Shown: piece after piece, positions 1 to 9,405 of the stretch | How the letters are laid out: the number at the start of each line of letters is the position of its first letter | How positions within the stretch are numbered: the first letter of the stretch is position 1 | Assembly (NCBI GenBank): GCA_034769895.1 | Contig: CM068367.1 | Span: 115,552,573 to 115,616,572 of the forward strand | Direction of reading: 5' to 3' | DNA: 64,000 nt | Source of the DNA: Magicicada septendecula | Lineage: Eukaryota; Arthropoda; Insecta; Hemiptera; Cicadidae | Translations under genes and position numbers: made by a program | The notes under the pieces: generated by a model | The model's database searches: none | Told to the model about the DNA's origin: nothing | The model's input: only the letters and a program-made list of their open reading frames with translations

Positions 1-242
1 ATTCTTTTAAACTAACGAAATACGCGTAAGTTCAAATTGAAATACGCTCGGTATCTATCATTGACATATTTTTAAAATAGAAATATTCGGCTACAACAAA
101 GTTCGTAGCCCTTAGGCACCGACTTCTGATATAGCCAAACTGAAGCTGTTGCTTTTTAAAAAATTAAATCAGTGATAGATTACGTTGTTGTTAAAATTCA
201 TTCCCGGGATGTTTGGCCTTGGTCCATTGTTTTCAACAAAAA

Positions 243-284
243 CTGACGTTTCGGCAGTGCCACCGACTGCCATCATCAGTGTAA
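243..284 (-). ncRNA. Hammerhead-ribozyme-like core
   Basis: On the minus strand a CTGATGA box (plus 273-279) is followed by one unpaired T, a perfect 6-bp stem II (GGCAGT / ACTGCC, 7-nt loop), then GAAAC (plus 248-252) and GTC. This is the order of a type I hammerhead. Stem III would be only AC/GU with no loop, as in minimal forms that are thought to work as dimers. Stem I pairs poorly in this copy. The extra nucleotide between the CTGATGA box and stem II departs from the textbook consensus, so activity is uncertain. Confidence 0.6.
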
Positions 285-358
285 ATTTGAGCTTCGTTAA
301 CGTAGGTTGGTAGACGTTAGTGGCCACAGTCTTACCTACGTTAGCGAAGCTCGAATTT

Positions 359-399
359 ACACTGATGATGGCAGTCGATGATACTACCGAAACGTCTGT
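359..399 (+). ncRNA. Hammerhead-ribozyme-like core
   Basis: Right-arm counterpart of the previous core. CTGATGA lies at 362-368 and GAAAC at 389-393, followed by GTC. Stem II is GGCAGT / ACTACC with one C-A mismatch. Stem I is a perfect 3-bp ACA/TGT in this copy, so each arm preserves a different part of the fold. Probably a relic; no intact source element is seen. Confidence 0.55.
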
Positions 400-454
400 T
401 TTTGTTGAAAACAAAGGACCACGGCCAAACAGCCCGGGAATGAATTTTAACAAC

Positions 455-1485
455 ACTGCCTCCGGCTGCGAACGAAGTATATTATAGATTACGTTAGGGG
501 TTTTTAAAATTTGAACAAAAATACTTAATTCATGTCAACGTTTGAAAATAAATTCAAATGTTATACCGGAATATAATCAGATAGAGACACCGGAGTGTTT
601 ACTTGTTTTTGACATAAGGTTTCTAACAGTACAAATCAAATACAAAAAAATGTATACAAATCTAAAGACTTTTGCAGGCGTCTCTATAAAAATGAAATAA
701 ACGTTGAGTTTGAAACTTTCCGCTGAGAAAGTAGACCCATCATGGCGTAGTTATAAATCGAAAAGAAAATAGAAAGACGAGAAGAAAATTATTTCACTCA
801 CTTTGCGCACTCTTCTACTGGGCGGGCGTACATCATTATACTTCAACAAGTGCGCGGTAAGGGTTCACCACGACCCATAATCACATAACAATTAACGATA
901 AGTCGGCGTATAAGGGATTGGGGGGGTCTGCTGATGTGACTGCCTACAAAAGAAATCGATAAGTGGCTTAGGAGGCGTAACAGTAGTCAATCACAACCCC
1001 ACGAATCCCCGCGAAGCCATCATGATTTATTAGATAAGAAGACGCAGCACTCGCTGGAGTATTTTTTTTTCTTTGGCCAAACGATTTCCACTTAATTACT
1101 ACTCGCGACGTCGCTTTCGGCAATGCCAGAACCATTGAAAACGAGATACTTGTCCGCAGCACATTAATCATATTATCCATTAGTCTGTGTAGAATTAATT
1201 GCCGGCCGAACTGAGCAGATCTGATGAAAGTTATACTTGGCTCACTAATAGGGTGAAATCAATTTTAGGACAGAAATATTTTTGCTCAGATATTAGGTCA
1301 AGCTTTATTTTAAAGAAGTGAAAAATAGAAAGTGATTGAAACTGCAAATATGTAAATATACGGTTAACAAGTGTTATTGTACGTTATATTCCAGGTATGT
1401 TTTTGCACTCTAATTTTCAAGAAATATTACTGACGTATATAAGGTATATAAAAAGACAAAGGAATACAATCCAGAATTAACTTGG
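455..1485. other. No gene recognised
   Basis: About 1 kb of AT-rich sequence. The first ~25 bp still belong to the repeat tail described at 187-454. Short open frames are present, for example on the minus strand at 968-1180, but they have no recognisable motif or splice context. I see no convincing gene, RNA or transposon here. Confidence 0.5.
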
Positions 1486-2038
1486 GAAGATGGCTATATC
1501 TACGTTAAATGGAATCCTGTGGGATAAGCAGATAACAGCAGAAACTAAAACCAAAATATTTAAAACCACTGTTAGAAGTATCATGACTTACGGCTCAGAA
1601 GTTTTGACTACTAATAAACACACAAGAACAACATTAATGACAGCAGAGAAGGACTTTCAGAGACGTTCGGCAAGAGTATCCAGACGTGAAAAAATTAGAA
1701 ATTAAGTCATTAAGGACAGAATAAATGTGAAAAATTCAATTGTTGATTTTATCCAAACAAAAAACAATGGTATGGACACACGAAAAGAATGGCACAGAAA
1801 AGATTACCAAGGAGAGTTATGGAATAAACCCCGCCAGGAAGAAGGAAAATAGGAAGACCACCTATCACCTGGATAGAAGAAATTCAGATTATATTGAGGG
1901 AACGGGAAATTGAAAAAGGTCTTTGGATGGACAAGCAGCAGTGGAAGATGAGAATTCAATCACTTCTGTAATCTTTGGTTCCGGAAAAGACTGTCTAAAC
2001 ATTGTACAGCCGGAATAATAATATTAATAATAATAATA
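1486..2038 (+). mobile_element. LINE 3' fragment (RTE-like)
   Basis: The conceptual translation has the C-terminal hallmarks of insect LINE polyproteins: K-x-F-KTTVRSIMTYGSE just after the reverse-transcriptase core (1550-1600), then a PARRK.GRPP-TWIEEI block with a following ERE-IEKGLWMDKQQW stretch (1830-1950). Stop codons and at least one frame change (TAA after residue 71 of the first frame) make it a 5'-truncated pseudogene. It ends in an AATAATATTAATAATAATAATAA tail at about 2015-2038, the usual simple-repeat end of this LINE group. Clade assignment rests on these C-terminal motifs only. Confidence 0.75.
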
Positions 2039-2172
2039 AGGTATATAAGCATAAGTAGTAGGTCTATATAGGTAGTATAGGTAGGTACCATAGGTATATA
2101 GATAGTGCATAAGGTATATAACTAGTTGTATTCTTTTGCGCAAAATACTCTTCTGTAATAAGTAATACATAC

Positions 2173-2178
<6 letters not shown>

Positions 2179-2263
<85 letters not shown>
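2179..2263. repeat. (AC)n microsatellite
   Basis: An uninterrupted AC dinucleotide run of about 42 units. The sequence just upstream (2041-2120) is a degenerate GGTATATA/TAGGTAG simple repeat. Confidence 0.97.
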
Positions 2264-2264
<1 letters not shown>

Positions 2265-2547
2265 GTAATGTAAAGGAATAATTCATCATTTTTTTGTTTA
2301 ATCTGTATAATTATAAGTAACTAGCGGAATACCCGTGCTTCGCTACAGAGTTTCACGTTGTACGTAATGAAAATGTTAGTTTAATTAATAAAGTTCAATT
2401 AAAGTAGGTTTCTTATAAATAAATAGCTGTTGGTCACGACTTCGTTCGCGTGGTCTTCAATTTAATGCGATAATATATTTAGTACGAGTACCCGGCATGC
2501 GTTGCAATGCCACGCAAAGAAAGAAAGTGTTTGTGTTTTAATTCTGT

Positions 2548-3496
2548 TTATTGAAGTGCTTTTGAATACACAATATTTTTTCTTTTTACGTCTGGTGCGT
2601 ACACGAATAAATCAGGTTTTCCGACGCGTGAGCAGGCCACATACAGCTGTCCATGTGAGAAGCATGGATTTTTCAAATTTAGTCCACACACTTGTAGCGA
2701 TTGTCCCTGTGCTTTGTTGATGGTCATTGCAAATGCGAGTCGCACCGGAAACTGCAAACGTTTGAATTCGAATGGCATATCTGTCGGAATCATTGGGATG
2801 CGTGGCAACAGTACATCTTCTCCTTTAAATTTTCCATTTAAAATTGTAGCTTCGATGATATTGTTCATATCTTTTTCACTGAAAGCCTGGTACCGTTGCA
2901 AAGTTGTGGTGGATTGATGTTTCGGAGAAGAATGATAGGCACGCCAATTTTCAATGTTAAAACGTGCGGCGGCATGCCTGGCAAATCAAATGAATTCAAG
3001 AATTCAGTTGGATAATTGACAACTTCGTCTTGATTCATTACAGTATCGATGGACTTATACGTTGTCGCTTCGCCTGGTATTTCGTTTTGAATGCTGAAAT
3101 TGATGGCATTGACATCGTTGTTTTTGGCTGCTAATATAGCACGTGCACTGAGCCACTTATGATTTTTGTAATTCTGTGCGATATTTTTGGGAAAACTTTG
3201 TGAATCAATTCGTCTGTGGTTGCTGTGATTTTACAGAAGTTTGTTGGCAATGTGATACATTGTGTGGATTCATCGATTGCCATTTTCCCATTCCCAATAT
3301 CCAACAATTGTTTTGCGAAACGTTCAGCGGATGCATCATGTTGTAGCTGTACACGCATATTGGTCTTCAAAGTCAATTTCTGTACGTGTCGCCATAAAAC
3401 TGATGATTTGAGACATGCATTAAGTTCATCAGTGGGTGTTGAACGTGGTATAACTGGTAGAGTTTGTCGACAATCACCAGACAATAAAATGAACAC
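2548..3496 (-). pseudogene. Helitron Pif1-like helicase, C-terminal half
   Basis: Continues the helicase in shifted frames: FILLSGDCRQTLPVIPRS (motif III region, around 3490), LKTNMRV, then NNDVNAINFSIQNEIPGE and MPPHVLTLKIGVPIILLRNI across 3130-2900, then IEATILNGKFKGEDVLLPRIP, FAMTINKAQGQSL and HGQLYVACSRV (helicase motifs V and VI) down to 2548. Frame changes occur near 3496, about 3140 and about 2880. Together with the upstream frames this is a full-length but non-functional helicase. Confidence 0.88.
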
Positions 3497-3537
3497 TAAA
3501 AGATTTGCTGTTCATTTCCTCTCAAATCTTTTAGTGT
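3493..3537. repeat. 14-bp perfect inverted repeat at helicase frameshift
   Basis: ACACTAAAAGATTT (3493-3506) and AAATCTTTTAGTGT (3524-3537) are exact reverse complements with a 17-nt loop. The left arm contains the TAG that ends the upstream helicase frame and the site where the frame shifts. Confidence 0.8.
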
Positions 3538-4620
3538 ACGATGAAGCGCTGCCAATGCTTTTTTGTGCGCCATAGTACATTCGTCCCATATAATGAGTTG
3601 ACATGATTGGAGTACTTTACCTATTCCAGAATTTATGTTGATATTGCATGTGGGTGTCTCAGTGATTTGCATATTCAACGGCAATTTCAGTGCTGAATGC
3701 GCTGTTCGGCCACCATCCAAAAGAGTTGCCGCAATTCCAGATGATGTGATTGCCAGTGCAATATTTTTTCGTGATCGTATGGTTGCCAAAATAAGTGAAA
3801 TGAACAAAGGTTTGCCTGTGCCTCCGGGCGCTTCTAGGAAATACAATCCCCCCCTTTGGCTTGTAATTGCATGCATAATTCTGTCAGACGATATCCGTTG
3901 TTCTGGAACCAATTTCGGAAGATTCGTTTGAACAAATGTACCCAATTCGTCGACATCAAAGTGTTTTTCTCGTTGCAAATCACGATCGAAAAGGTCGTTT
4001 GCAGGTCGATTCGGCGCAGCCATTCCCAATTGTGCCAGTGCTTTGTTAGCGATTGCCAAACATATGTCCTCAATCGAAACCAATGCCTCATTATACACGT
4101 TTGGTGTGAATTGAATGTCCGGATTTTGATTCCTTGCACGCAAACGATGTAGGATGTCTTCACTCATGTAGTCTTTGTATTTTTCTCAAAGATCTTTTGG
4201 ATTGGATGGGAAGCACGTTGTCAACATGATTGCAAATAACGTGCGTATTTGCTGTGGTTGAGCAGTATTCGATGCATCAGCGAGTGAAGTGTCCCAATGT
4301 GCATCGTTTTCAAGAAGATTTAATTCTTGGCAAGCTTCACGATAAGTGGCACATACTTGACCGTTTACTGTTCTCAATTCTTGGAAGGATGTCGGTCCAC
4401 GTACGTTGATTAACAGTAATCGCAAATAAAAGCATTCTGCATTGTTTGGGTGAACAGTGTACAGACGGCCTAACGCGTCAGTCGAATATAAATTGGGATG
4501 TCCTTCAACTGCTTTACCTTGTTTGCGATGTTGAAACTTTTTCGCTGATGCATTCCATGTGTAGTATGTTGGCACTTCAGAGTAAAGTAGCGTCTTTGCA
4601 AACATATCATCCCCGCACAA
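3498..4620 (-). pseudogene. Helitron Pif1-like helicase, N-terminal half
   Basis: One reading frame of about 370 codons broken by a single TGA (near 4184-4186, between NPKDL and EKYKDYMSEDIL). It holds the linker with LYTVHPNNAECFYLRLLL..GPTSFQELRTVNG, then the ATPase: Walker A is GGTGKP, where proline replaces the usual threonine after lysine (residue 120 of the 4167 frame), and Walker B is LIIWDECTM (191-199). The proline should block nucleotide binding. The frame ends at a TAG at 3496-3498, beside a 14-bp perfect inverted repeat. Confidence 0.9.
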
Positions 4621-4634
4621 TGAGAAAAATGCAG

Positions 4635-5404
4635 TTACGTTGTTGGCGGTGGTGACAATGCTCTTGCACGTGCATTTTCTGTTGTGAAGTACACGCGCTG
4701 TCCATTTTCAAGGTGCACTGCCAAATGAACAACTGTTGGGTGTCGTTCATGGATTGGAAATGATAAAATGCGCCATACTGCTTCATTGCTACTAATGTAG
4801 CGTCCCAGTTGATATTGGTCGATTTCATTGATAGATACAGTTGCATTTCCCACTCCAAAAACTGCCATATCGCTTCCTTTGTTGACATATTTGCAAATGT
4901 ACTTGATCGATTTCACCGAATTGCAATACTCGACATTGATGTGTGTTTTTTGTACGTTTTCGAGAGTAACGGTGAATAAGGTACAACCCAACGATTATCG
5001 ACTTCAACATCATTGTTTCGTACTTTTAAAGTGATGGATTTGCCGCCATCTTCAGTTGATCGTCGACGATAGAGCGGATATCCGTCATTGCCAGTGATAG
5101 TCTCGGCAAGTAAGTCTTTTGGGTATCGTTTCGTGCATTTCCCATCAGACATGCATGGTGAATTGTTGTTGAGTAAGGCACATGGACCATGAATCATGTT
5201 TTTGGTGACGACTTCAAATAGGTCTGGATCAATGTCGACATCTAGTATTTCTGCTAAGATGACTTGATCAATTTGATCTGGTGTGACTTTTTCGATCAAC
5301 CAAATCAAAATGTGTGCATATGGCAATCCTCTTTTTTGCCATTCAGTGGAATACATCCAACACCGTGTCTCTCCAAAAACATGATGCTTGACAATGAAAT
5401 CCAT
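4635..5404 (-). pseudogene. Helitron Rep, HUH/two-tyrosine domain
   Basis: Frames 5404-4913 and 4991-4635 carry the rolling-circle nuclease. The HUH motif region reads RGLPYAHILIWL: the first metal-binding histidine is a tyrosine (TAT at plus 5318-5320), which should abolish catalysis. The two-tyrosine motif is intact as KYICKYVNKGSD (residues 30-41 of the second frame). A frame change lies between 4913 and 4991. The segment LLNNNSPCM..GKCTKRYPK between the motifs is typical of the family. The protein would nick and join single-stranded DNA ends during transposition. Confidence 0.9.
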
Positions 5405-5479
5405 TAAAGATTTGTTCTTTTGTTCTTTAATGAAATCTATTAAAGATAGTGTTCCGAGTCGTTATTACAATAGTGATAT

Positions 5480-6182
5480 TTAGTTAAGTAACGGACACGT
5501 CATGGACAACGAAATCCAAGAATTCAATTTTTGTTTGAACACACGCGCGGAAATATCATGACGATCCGATGATGATTGTCCAGTTAACAAAAGTTCTTTT
5601 ATTTCATCCCACGTAGGATTGCATGTGAATGTAATAAACAAATCTGGGCGGCCATATGCGCGAACATATGTCATTGCATCTTGTGCGTATTCATGCATGT
5701 GCCGTGGACTCCCTGTAAATGTGGCCGGTAGTATGACCATTTTTCCCAATTTATTGGGATTCACATTGCCATCATTAACAACTGCATCACGTAAATGAAT
5801 GTACTCTTCGGAACGCAACTTGGTGTGATTTAATCGAATGTAGAGGAGTCGTTCGGTTTCGATTTTCGCATACATATCGACAAGGTATTGATGGAACAAT
5901 TTGTCGACATTTCAAGATATGATTTTCAGCGTTTTCACGAATCATCAATCGATATGAATAGTAATCCATGGCACTGACTTTCTTATTCGTTTCCTCATCT
6001 GTTTGTGGATTTCTCAATTTGATGTTGAAATGATATCCATCTTCTCCTTGCCAAAATAAAATCGGATATTGCAATCCGTCGTATGAGCGATGAGTTTCTG
6101 AGACTCGCTGAACATCACCGTTTCTGCGATGAAGAATTATATCACGCGAGTTAAATTCTTCGCCAACTATAACGATCGCCAC
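5480..6182 (-). pseudogene. Helitron Rep, pre-catalytic region
   Basis: Two overlapping frames, 6182-5787 and 5899-5480, together give the continuation of the Rep protein: VAIVIVGEEF..RDIILH, then Y-D-LQYPILFWQGEDGYHF, SAMDYYSYRLMIRE, then FHQYLVDMYAKIETERLLYIRLNH and the diagnostic GSPRHMHEYAQDAMTYVR..GRPDLFITFTCNP-W. The frame changes between 5787 and 5899. At 5405-5480 an insertion that includes an imperfect duplication (about 5393-5412 and 5430-5449, AATGAAATC-ATTAAAGAT) separates it from the catalytic part. Confidence 0.87.
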
Positions 6183-6186
6183 TTCA

Positions 6187-6945
6187 TCAATTGTTGGTGT
6201 ATTCTCTTTCGTGTTGGCCGACAGGTGTTTTGTCAGCTCTAACTACAACTTTGTAGTCATCAGCTGGCATTTGTTCAAGGGCAGTTCTGAACAATCGAAT
6301 TAATTCGTTGTGTTGATCGAATAAAGTTTGTAATGCAGCGACAATTTCTCGTTTAGTGCCCGTATTGAATCGACAACGTTGATCGATTTGTTCATCAGTG
6401 TTTCCCATGAAATAAATTTGAAGAAATTTGTAATCTGCGTTCGACAGTGGTAGTAGTGATCCTGCACGATGATAAATTTGCCCTTGCACTTTGAATGTTG
6501 GCATGTAATTCTCGCGCACGATATTTGTTGCATCGAACGATGTCATTTGGAAACATGAATTGTACTTGCGTATGTTTGCCAAGAAATGTTTCGATTGGCT
6601 TGTGTCACCTGATACCAACGTTGATAATGGTTCGGGTGGTGAATGTAATTCTGGCAATTTCACTTTTCCAAACGCGCTGCACATTCCTGGTGTTTCATTC
6701 TTAAATATGAGGGCACTGCAATACACGCATAATTTATCCATTTTTCCAATAACCACACTTGGATGAAGACTGTAATCATAATTAGCATCGTAATGGAATG
6801 CACCAAGATTTACATCAGCGTGCAGTGTTCGTCTGGATCGAGCAATGCGTACTCGAGCGGTTTCCAGTCTTGCTTCCCCGTTGCTCGTCTGTTTCTGAAG
6901 CTCGTGATGCCTTTTTCTTTCGTGCTTGAGGTATAGATCGACCAA
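6187..6945 (-). pseudogene. Helitron Rep/helicase, N-terminal part
   Basis: A 252-residue open frame covering the basic N-terminal stretch (R-x-R-ArSRRTLHADVN), the short C-x-x-C segment LCVYCSALIFKNETPGMC near residues 75-90, and the FEATNIVRENYMPTF-like region followed by YHRAGSLLP and the F-x-QIYF-MG..EQIDQR block. These are the conserved 'Helitron helicase-like' N-terminal features. The same frame is open upstream to a TGA near 7022 but without an obvious ATG, so the true start is unclear. It continues in other frames downstream. Confidence 0.85.
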
Positions 6946-7432
6946 TCGCTTGTCGTTTGGGTGGCATAATTGATTTGACAGCGAAAGTAATGCTTTGTGA
7001 CGACTATTACAATTTCACTTGGAAAAAACAAAGAAAATGCGTGTGATATCTATTATCTAATGTCGACCGGCAATTGGAATTTCAAAATCAACACCACTTG
7101 TTACGTTACACACGAACTGAAATGTCGCTGTCTGTATTTGATTCAATTCAATTCCGTCGAGCGTGCGCACTCATACACCGAAAACACACGAACTGCCGCT
7201 AAACTATATGAAATACACTCATTTGTTGAAACGAATATTTACCTTTTAAACTAAATAATGGGTTTTTAGAAGTGGTACACTCGCGCTCCACCTATTGTAA
7301 AATGGTTGTACTGATTCAGAAACCTTCGCGGGCGTGCGCACAACAACTCACCGAAGTTTCATCGCAATCGGATGAATGGTATAGGAAAGCATACGGAACA
7401 AACAAAGAAACATTCATTTTTATATATATAGA

Positions 7433-8300
7433 CTAGCGGAATACCCGTGCTTCGCTACGGAGTTTCACGTTGTACGTAATGAAAATGTTAGTTTAATTAA
7501 TAAAGTTCAATTAAAGTAGGTTTCTTAAAAATAAATAGCTGTTGCCCACGACTTCGTTCGCGTGGTCTTCAATTTAATGCGATAATATATTTAGAACAGA
7601 ATCTATTCTATTGGGTTGCCATCGTAACCAGATCTAATAGTTTTTTAAGACCCCAAAGGACCCCCAGAGGATCGTATCGAAAAAAACACCTGTCCTATGT
7701 TGGTTCTCCCGTTGCGTAAAATATTTGTGCCAAGTTTGGTTGAAATCGGTCCAATGGTTTAGGAGGAGATGTGGAAGACCCCAAAGGACCCCCAAAGGAT
7801 CGTATCAAAAAAACACTTGTCCTATGTTGGTTCTCCCTTTGCGTAAAATATTTGTGCCAAGTTTGGTTGAAATCGGTCCAGTGGTTTAGGAGGAGATGTG
7901 GAAGACCCCAAAGGACCCCGTCGAAAAAAACACCTATCCTATGTTGGTTCTCCCGTTGCGTAAAATATTTGTGCCAAGTTTGGTTGAAATCGGTCCAGTG
8001 GTTTAGGAGAAGATGTGGACGACCCCAAAGAACCCCCAAAAGGACCCCATCGAAAAAACACCTATCCTATGTTGGTTCTCCCGTTGCGTAAAATATTTGT
8101 GCCAAGTTTGGTTGAAATCGGTCCAGTGGTTTAGGAGGAGATGTGGAAGACCCCAAAGAACCCCCCAAAGGACCCCATCGAAAAAAAATCAGAAACCTTC
8201 GCGGGCGTGCGCACAACAACTCACCGAAGTTTCATCGCAATCGGATGAATGGTATAGGAACGCATACGGGACAAACAAAGAAACATTAATTTTTATATAT
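7433..8300 (-). mobile_element. Non-autonomous Helitron, tandem to the first
   Basis: Its 3' end (CTAG at 7436-7433 plus the subterminal hairpin) is directly joined to the TC start of the neighbouring Helitron. About 157 bp at the 3' end (7433-7590) match 2321-2478 with only about four differences. Its 5' end (8186-8300) matches 7319-7432. The first base pairs of the 5' terminus are degraded (GATATATAAAAATTAATG instead of TCTATATATA). It encodes no protein; the interior is mostly a minisatellite. Confidence 0.88.
7647..8187. repeat. ~120-bp minisatellite inside Helitron
   Basis: Four full units and one partial unit. The anchor CAAGTTTGGTTGAAATCGG occurs at 7731, 7858, 7975 and 8103, so the period is 127, 117 and 128 bp. 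Length differences come from the CCCCAAAGGACCCCCAAAGGA part. Short open frames on either strand across it are by-products of the repeat. Confidence 0.93.
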
Positions 8301-8374
8301 CAAAAAAATGTACCCTCTATAAAATTTACCTTGACAAGACCAATCGTGAATGGAACAGAACATGGACTATCAGC

Positions 8375-8590
8375 AATGTAAATGAAAGAAATCTTTTAAC
8401 TTTTGAAAGAAAGATGGTCCGGTATGTGAAAGTGGCGTATCGCGGATACGTTGTAGGCTAATCGAGAATTATACGCACTCTTTAGGGATGTAGACATTAT
8501 AAAATATATTAAATTATCAAGGTTGATGTGGGCCGGACATTTACTACGGATGATGGAACATGAAATACCGAGGAAAGTCTTGGAGAGTAG
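8375..8590 (+). mobile_element. LINE fragment, upstream part
   Basis: Translations in shifting frames give RNLLTFERKMVR, RELYALFRDVDIIKYIK and LMWAGHLLRMMEHEIPRKVLES. This is the conserved segment after the reverse transcriptase of RTE/jockey-like insect LINEs (usual form: L-WAGH--RM---R-P-KVLEG). It is pseudogenic and breaks off after the VLES block at about 8590. The rest of the same protein resumes at about 8745 after an insertion. Confidence 0.75.
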
Positions 8591-8744
8591 TTATTCAATT
8601 TTACTCGTATATATGTCTCATGTATGTTGTCATAGATGATTGGGAGGTGCAAGCTACAAGAAGGTAGATAGAAACATAGAATAGATAAATTACTTCGAAG
8701 GCTTTCACGGCCGGAGCCAATACTGTTAGATTGTGATACCGGGT
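8591..8744. other. Insertion within LINE, with Penelope-like tail
   Basis: About 150 bp interrupt the LINE reading. Its distal part (8690-8735, TTCGAAGGCTTTCACGGCCGGAG...) is the minus-strand tail of the family described at 187-454; the tail just right of 454 shows the reverse complement. No hammerhead core is present in this piece, so it is a truncated copy. Confidence 0.55.
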
Positions 8745-8930
8745 TGGACTAAGAAAGAGAGGCTGGACAAAACTGCGATACATTGATAATGTCAGCAACG
8801 GTGCCAAACTATTTGGACTGTGGGTCTGGAGAGCCAACGCTTCAGATCGGGACCGTTCGAGGTTTCCGGAGGTGGTCAAGACTCAGCGATGAGTTGCAGC
8901 ACCAGGTATGATGATGATGACGATGATATA
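8745..8930 (+). mobile_element. LINE 3' end with (GAT)n tail
   Basis: Encodes KRGWTKLRYIDNVSNGAKLFG..VWRANASDRDRSRFPEVVKTQR, the typical LINE C-terminus (GRP-LRW-D-V...A-DR--WR--L--VKTH). It ends in ATGATGATGATGACGATGAT at 8908-8927. It continues the fragment at 8375-8590. Confidence 0.75.
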
Positions 8931-8984
8931 GAACAAGCTAATGTACATTCTTTGTCTGTTACGAAGGCTATTACGTCAACAATA

Positions 8985-9084
8985 TAAAAATTAAAAACTA
9001 CCGGGCAGCTGAGCCGTGGTTGATTGGGTCGTGGTCCATATTTTCTTTTAAACGTTTCGGCCACCCACCGGAGGACTACTTCAG
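8985..9084 (-). repeat. Penelope-like tail copy, degenerate core
   Basis: On the minus strand CTGAAGT (plus 9078-9084) is followed by a GC-rich stem region, then GAAAC (9054-9058), then a body with ATGGACCACGACC and GCCCGGTAG. The last A of the CTGANGA box has become T, so this core is probably inactive. It faces another copy at 9303 in divergent orientation. Confidence 0.6.
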
Positions 9085-9302
9085 TAGAAAAAATCCGTTA
9101 AAGGATAGTAGGCCGAATGCACCTGAATCACACGCGCTTTATGAACCAATTCGTAGGTTTCACCAGTTACAACAGCGAATGATACAAGCAGCATAGTGTG
9201 TGTCACTTGTGGTACTGTTTGTCGTATATGCCAGGAAACCGATTACCGGTAAAACCTATGCCGAGTCGAACAGCTGTAGAACTAGAACTTTGAAAAAAAA
9301 AT

Positions 9303-9405
9303 GCACTGATGATGGCCGCCAATGCCATGGCCGAAAAGTTTGCTAGAAATTTTAGCACTCGACCACGCCAAACAGCCCGGTATCACAATTTAACAAAATA
9401 TAATA
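9303..9405 (+). ncRNA. Hammerhead-like core and tail
   Basis: CTGATGA (9306-9312), one T, GGCC...GGCC stem II with a longer loop, then GAAAA (9333-9337) and GTT. Stem I is GCA/TGC (3 bp). The C that should follow GAAA has changed to A. The body continues with CTCGACCACGCC and AAACAGCCCGGTATCACAA to 9405. Confidence 0.55.

Larger units (their letters stand above)
187..454. repeat. 121-bp-arm inverted repeat (Penelope-like tail pair)
   Basis: Two arms, 187-307 and 334-454, are reverse complements with about 10 mismatches in 121 positions (roughly 92%) and no net indel; the loop is 26 nt. Each arm carries a hammerhead-like core reading away from the centre of the hairpin, followed by a GGACCACGGCC...CAGCCCGGG body. 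The right side continues to about 480 with a CCGGC..CGAA..GAAGTAT tail also seen at 8690-8735. The same body recurs at 8985, 9303, 44205 and 51110, so this is a dispersed family. Penelope-like elements are known to carry hammerhead motifs in their terminal repeats, which is why I assign it there; no reverse transcriptase of that class is visible nearby. Confidence 0.75.
2321..7432 (-). mobile_element. Autonomous-type Helitron, decayed
   Basis: Read on the minus strand the element starts with TC at 7432-7431 (TCTATATATATAAAAATG) and ends in CTAG at 2324-2321, followed by T, which is the A^T target preference and CTRR end of Helitrons. Just inside the 3' end the sequence CCGTGCTTCGCTA(C/A)(G/A)G in plus sense folds into the expected subterminal hairpin. 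Between the ends lie remnants of one Rep/helicase protein, from the N-terminal region through the HUH nuclease and two-tyrosine motif to a Pif1-like helicase. At least six frame breaks and two damaged catalytic motifs show that it cannot encode an active transposase. The upstream neighbour at 7433 is a second Helitron abutting without a gap. Confidence 0.93.

Noticed and set aside
169..456. 95-residue ORF on the minus strand
   Set aside because: It runs through the inverted repeat at 187-454; coding is unlikely.
7695..8381. Repetitive ORFs on both strands
   Set aside because: They follow the ~120-bp minisatellite of the non-autonomous Helitron; the repeated peptide has no known family.
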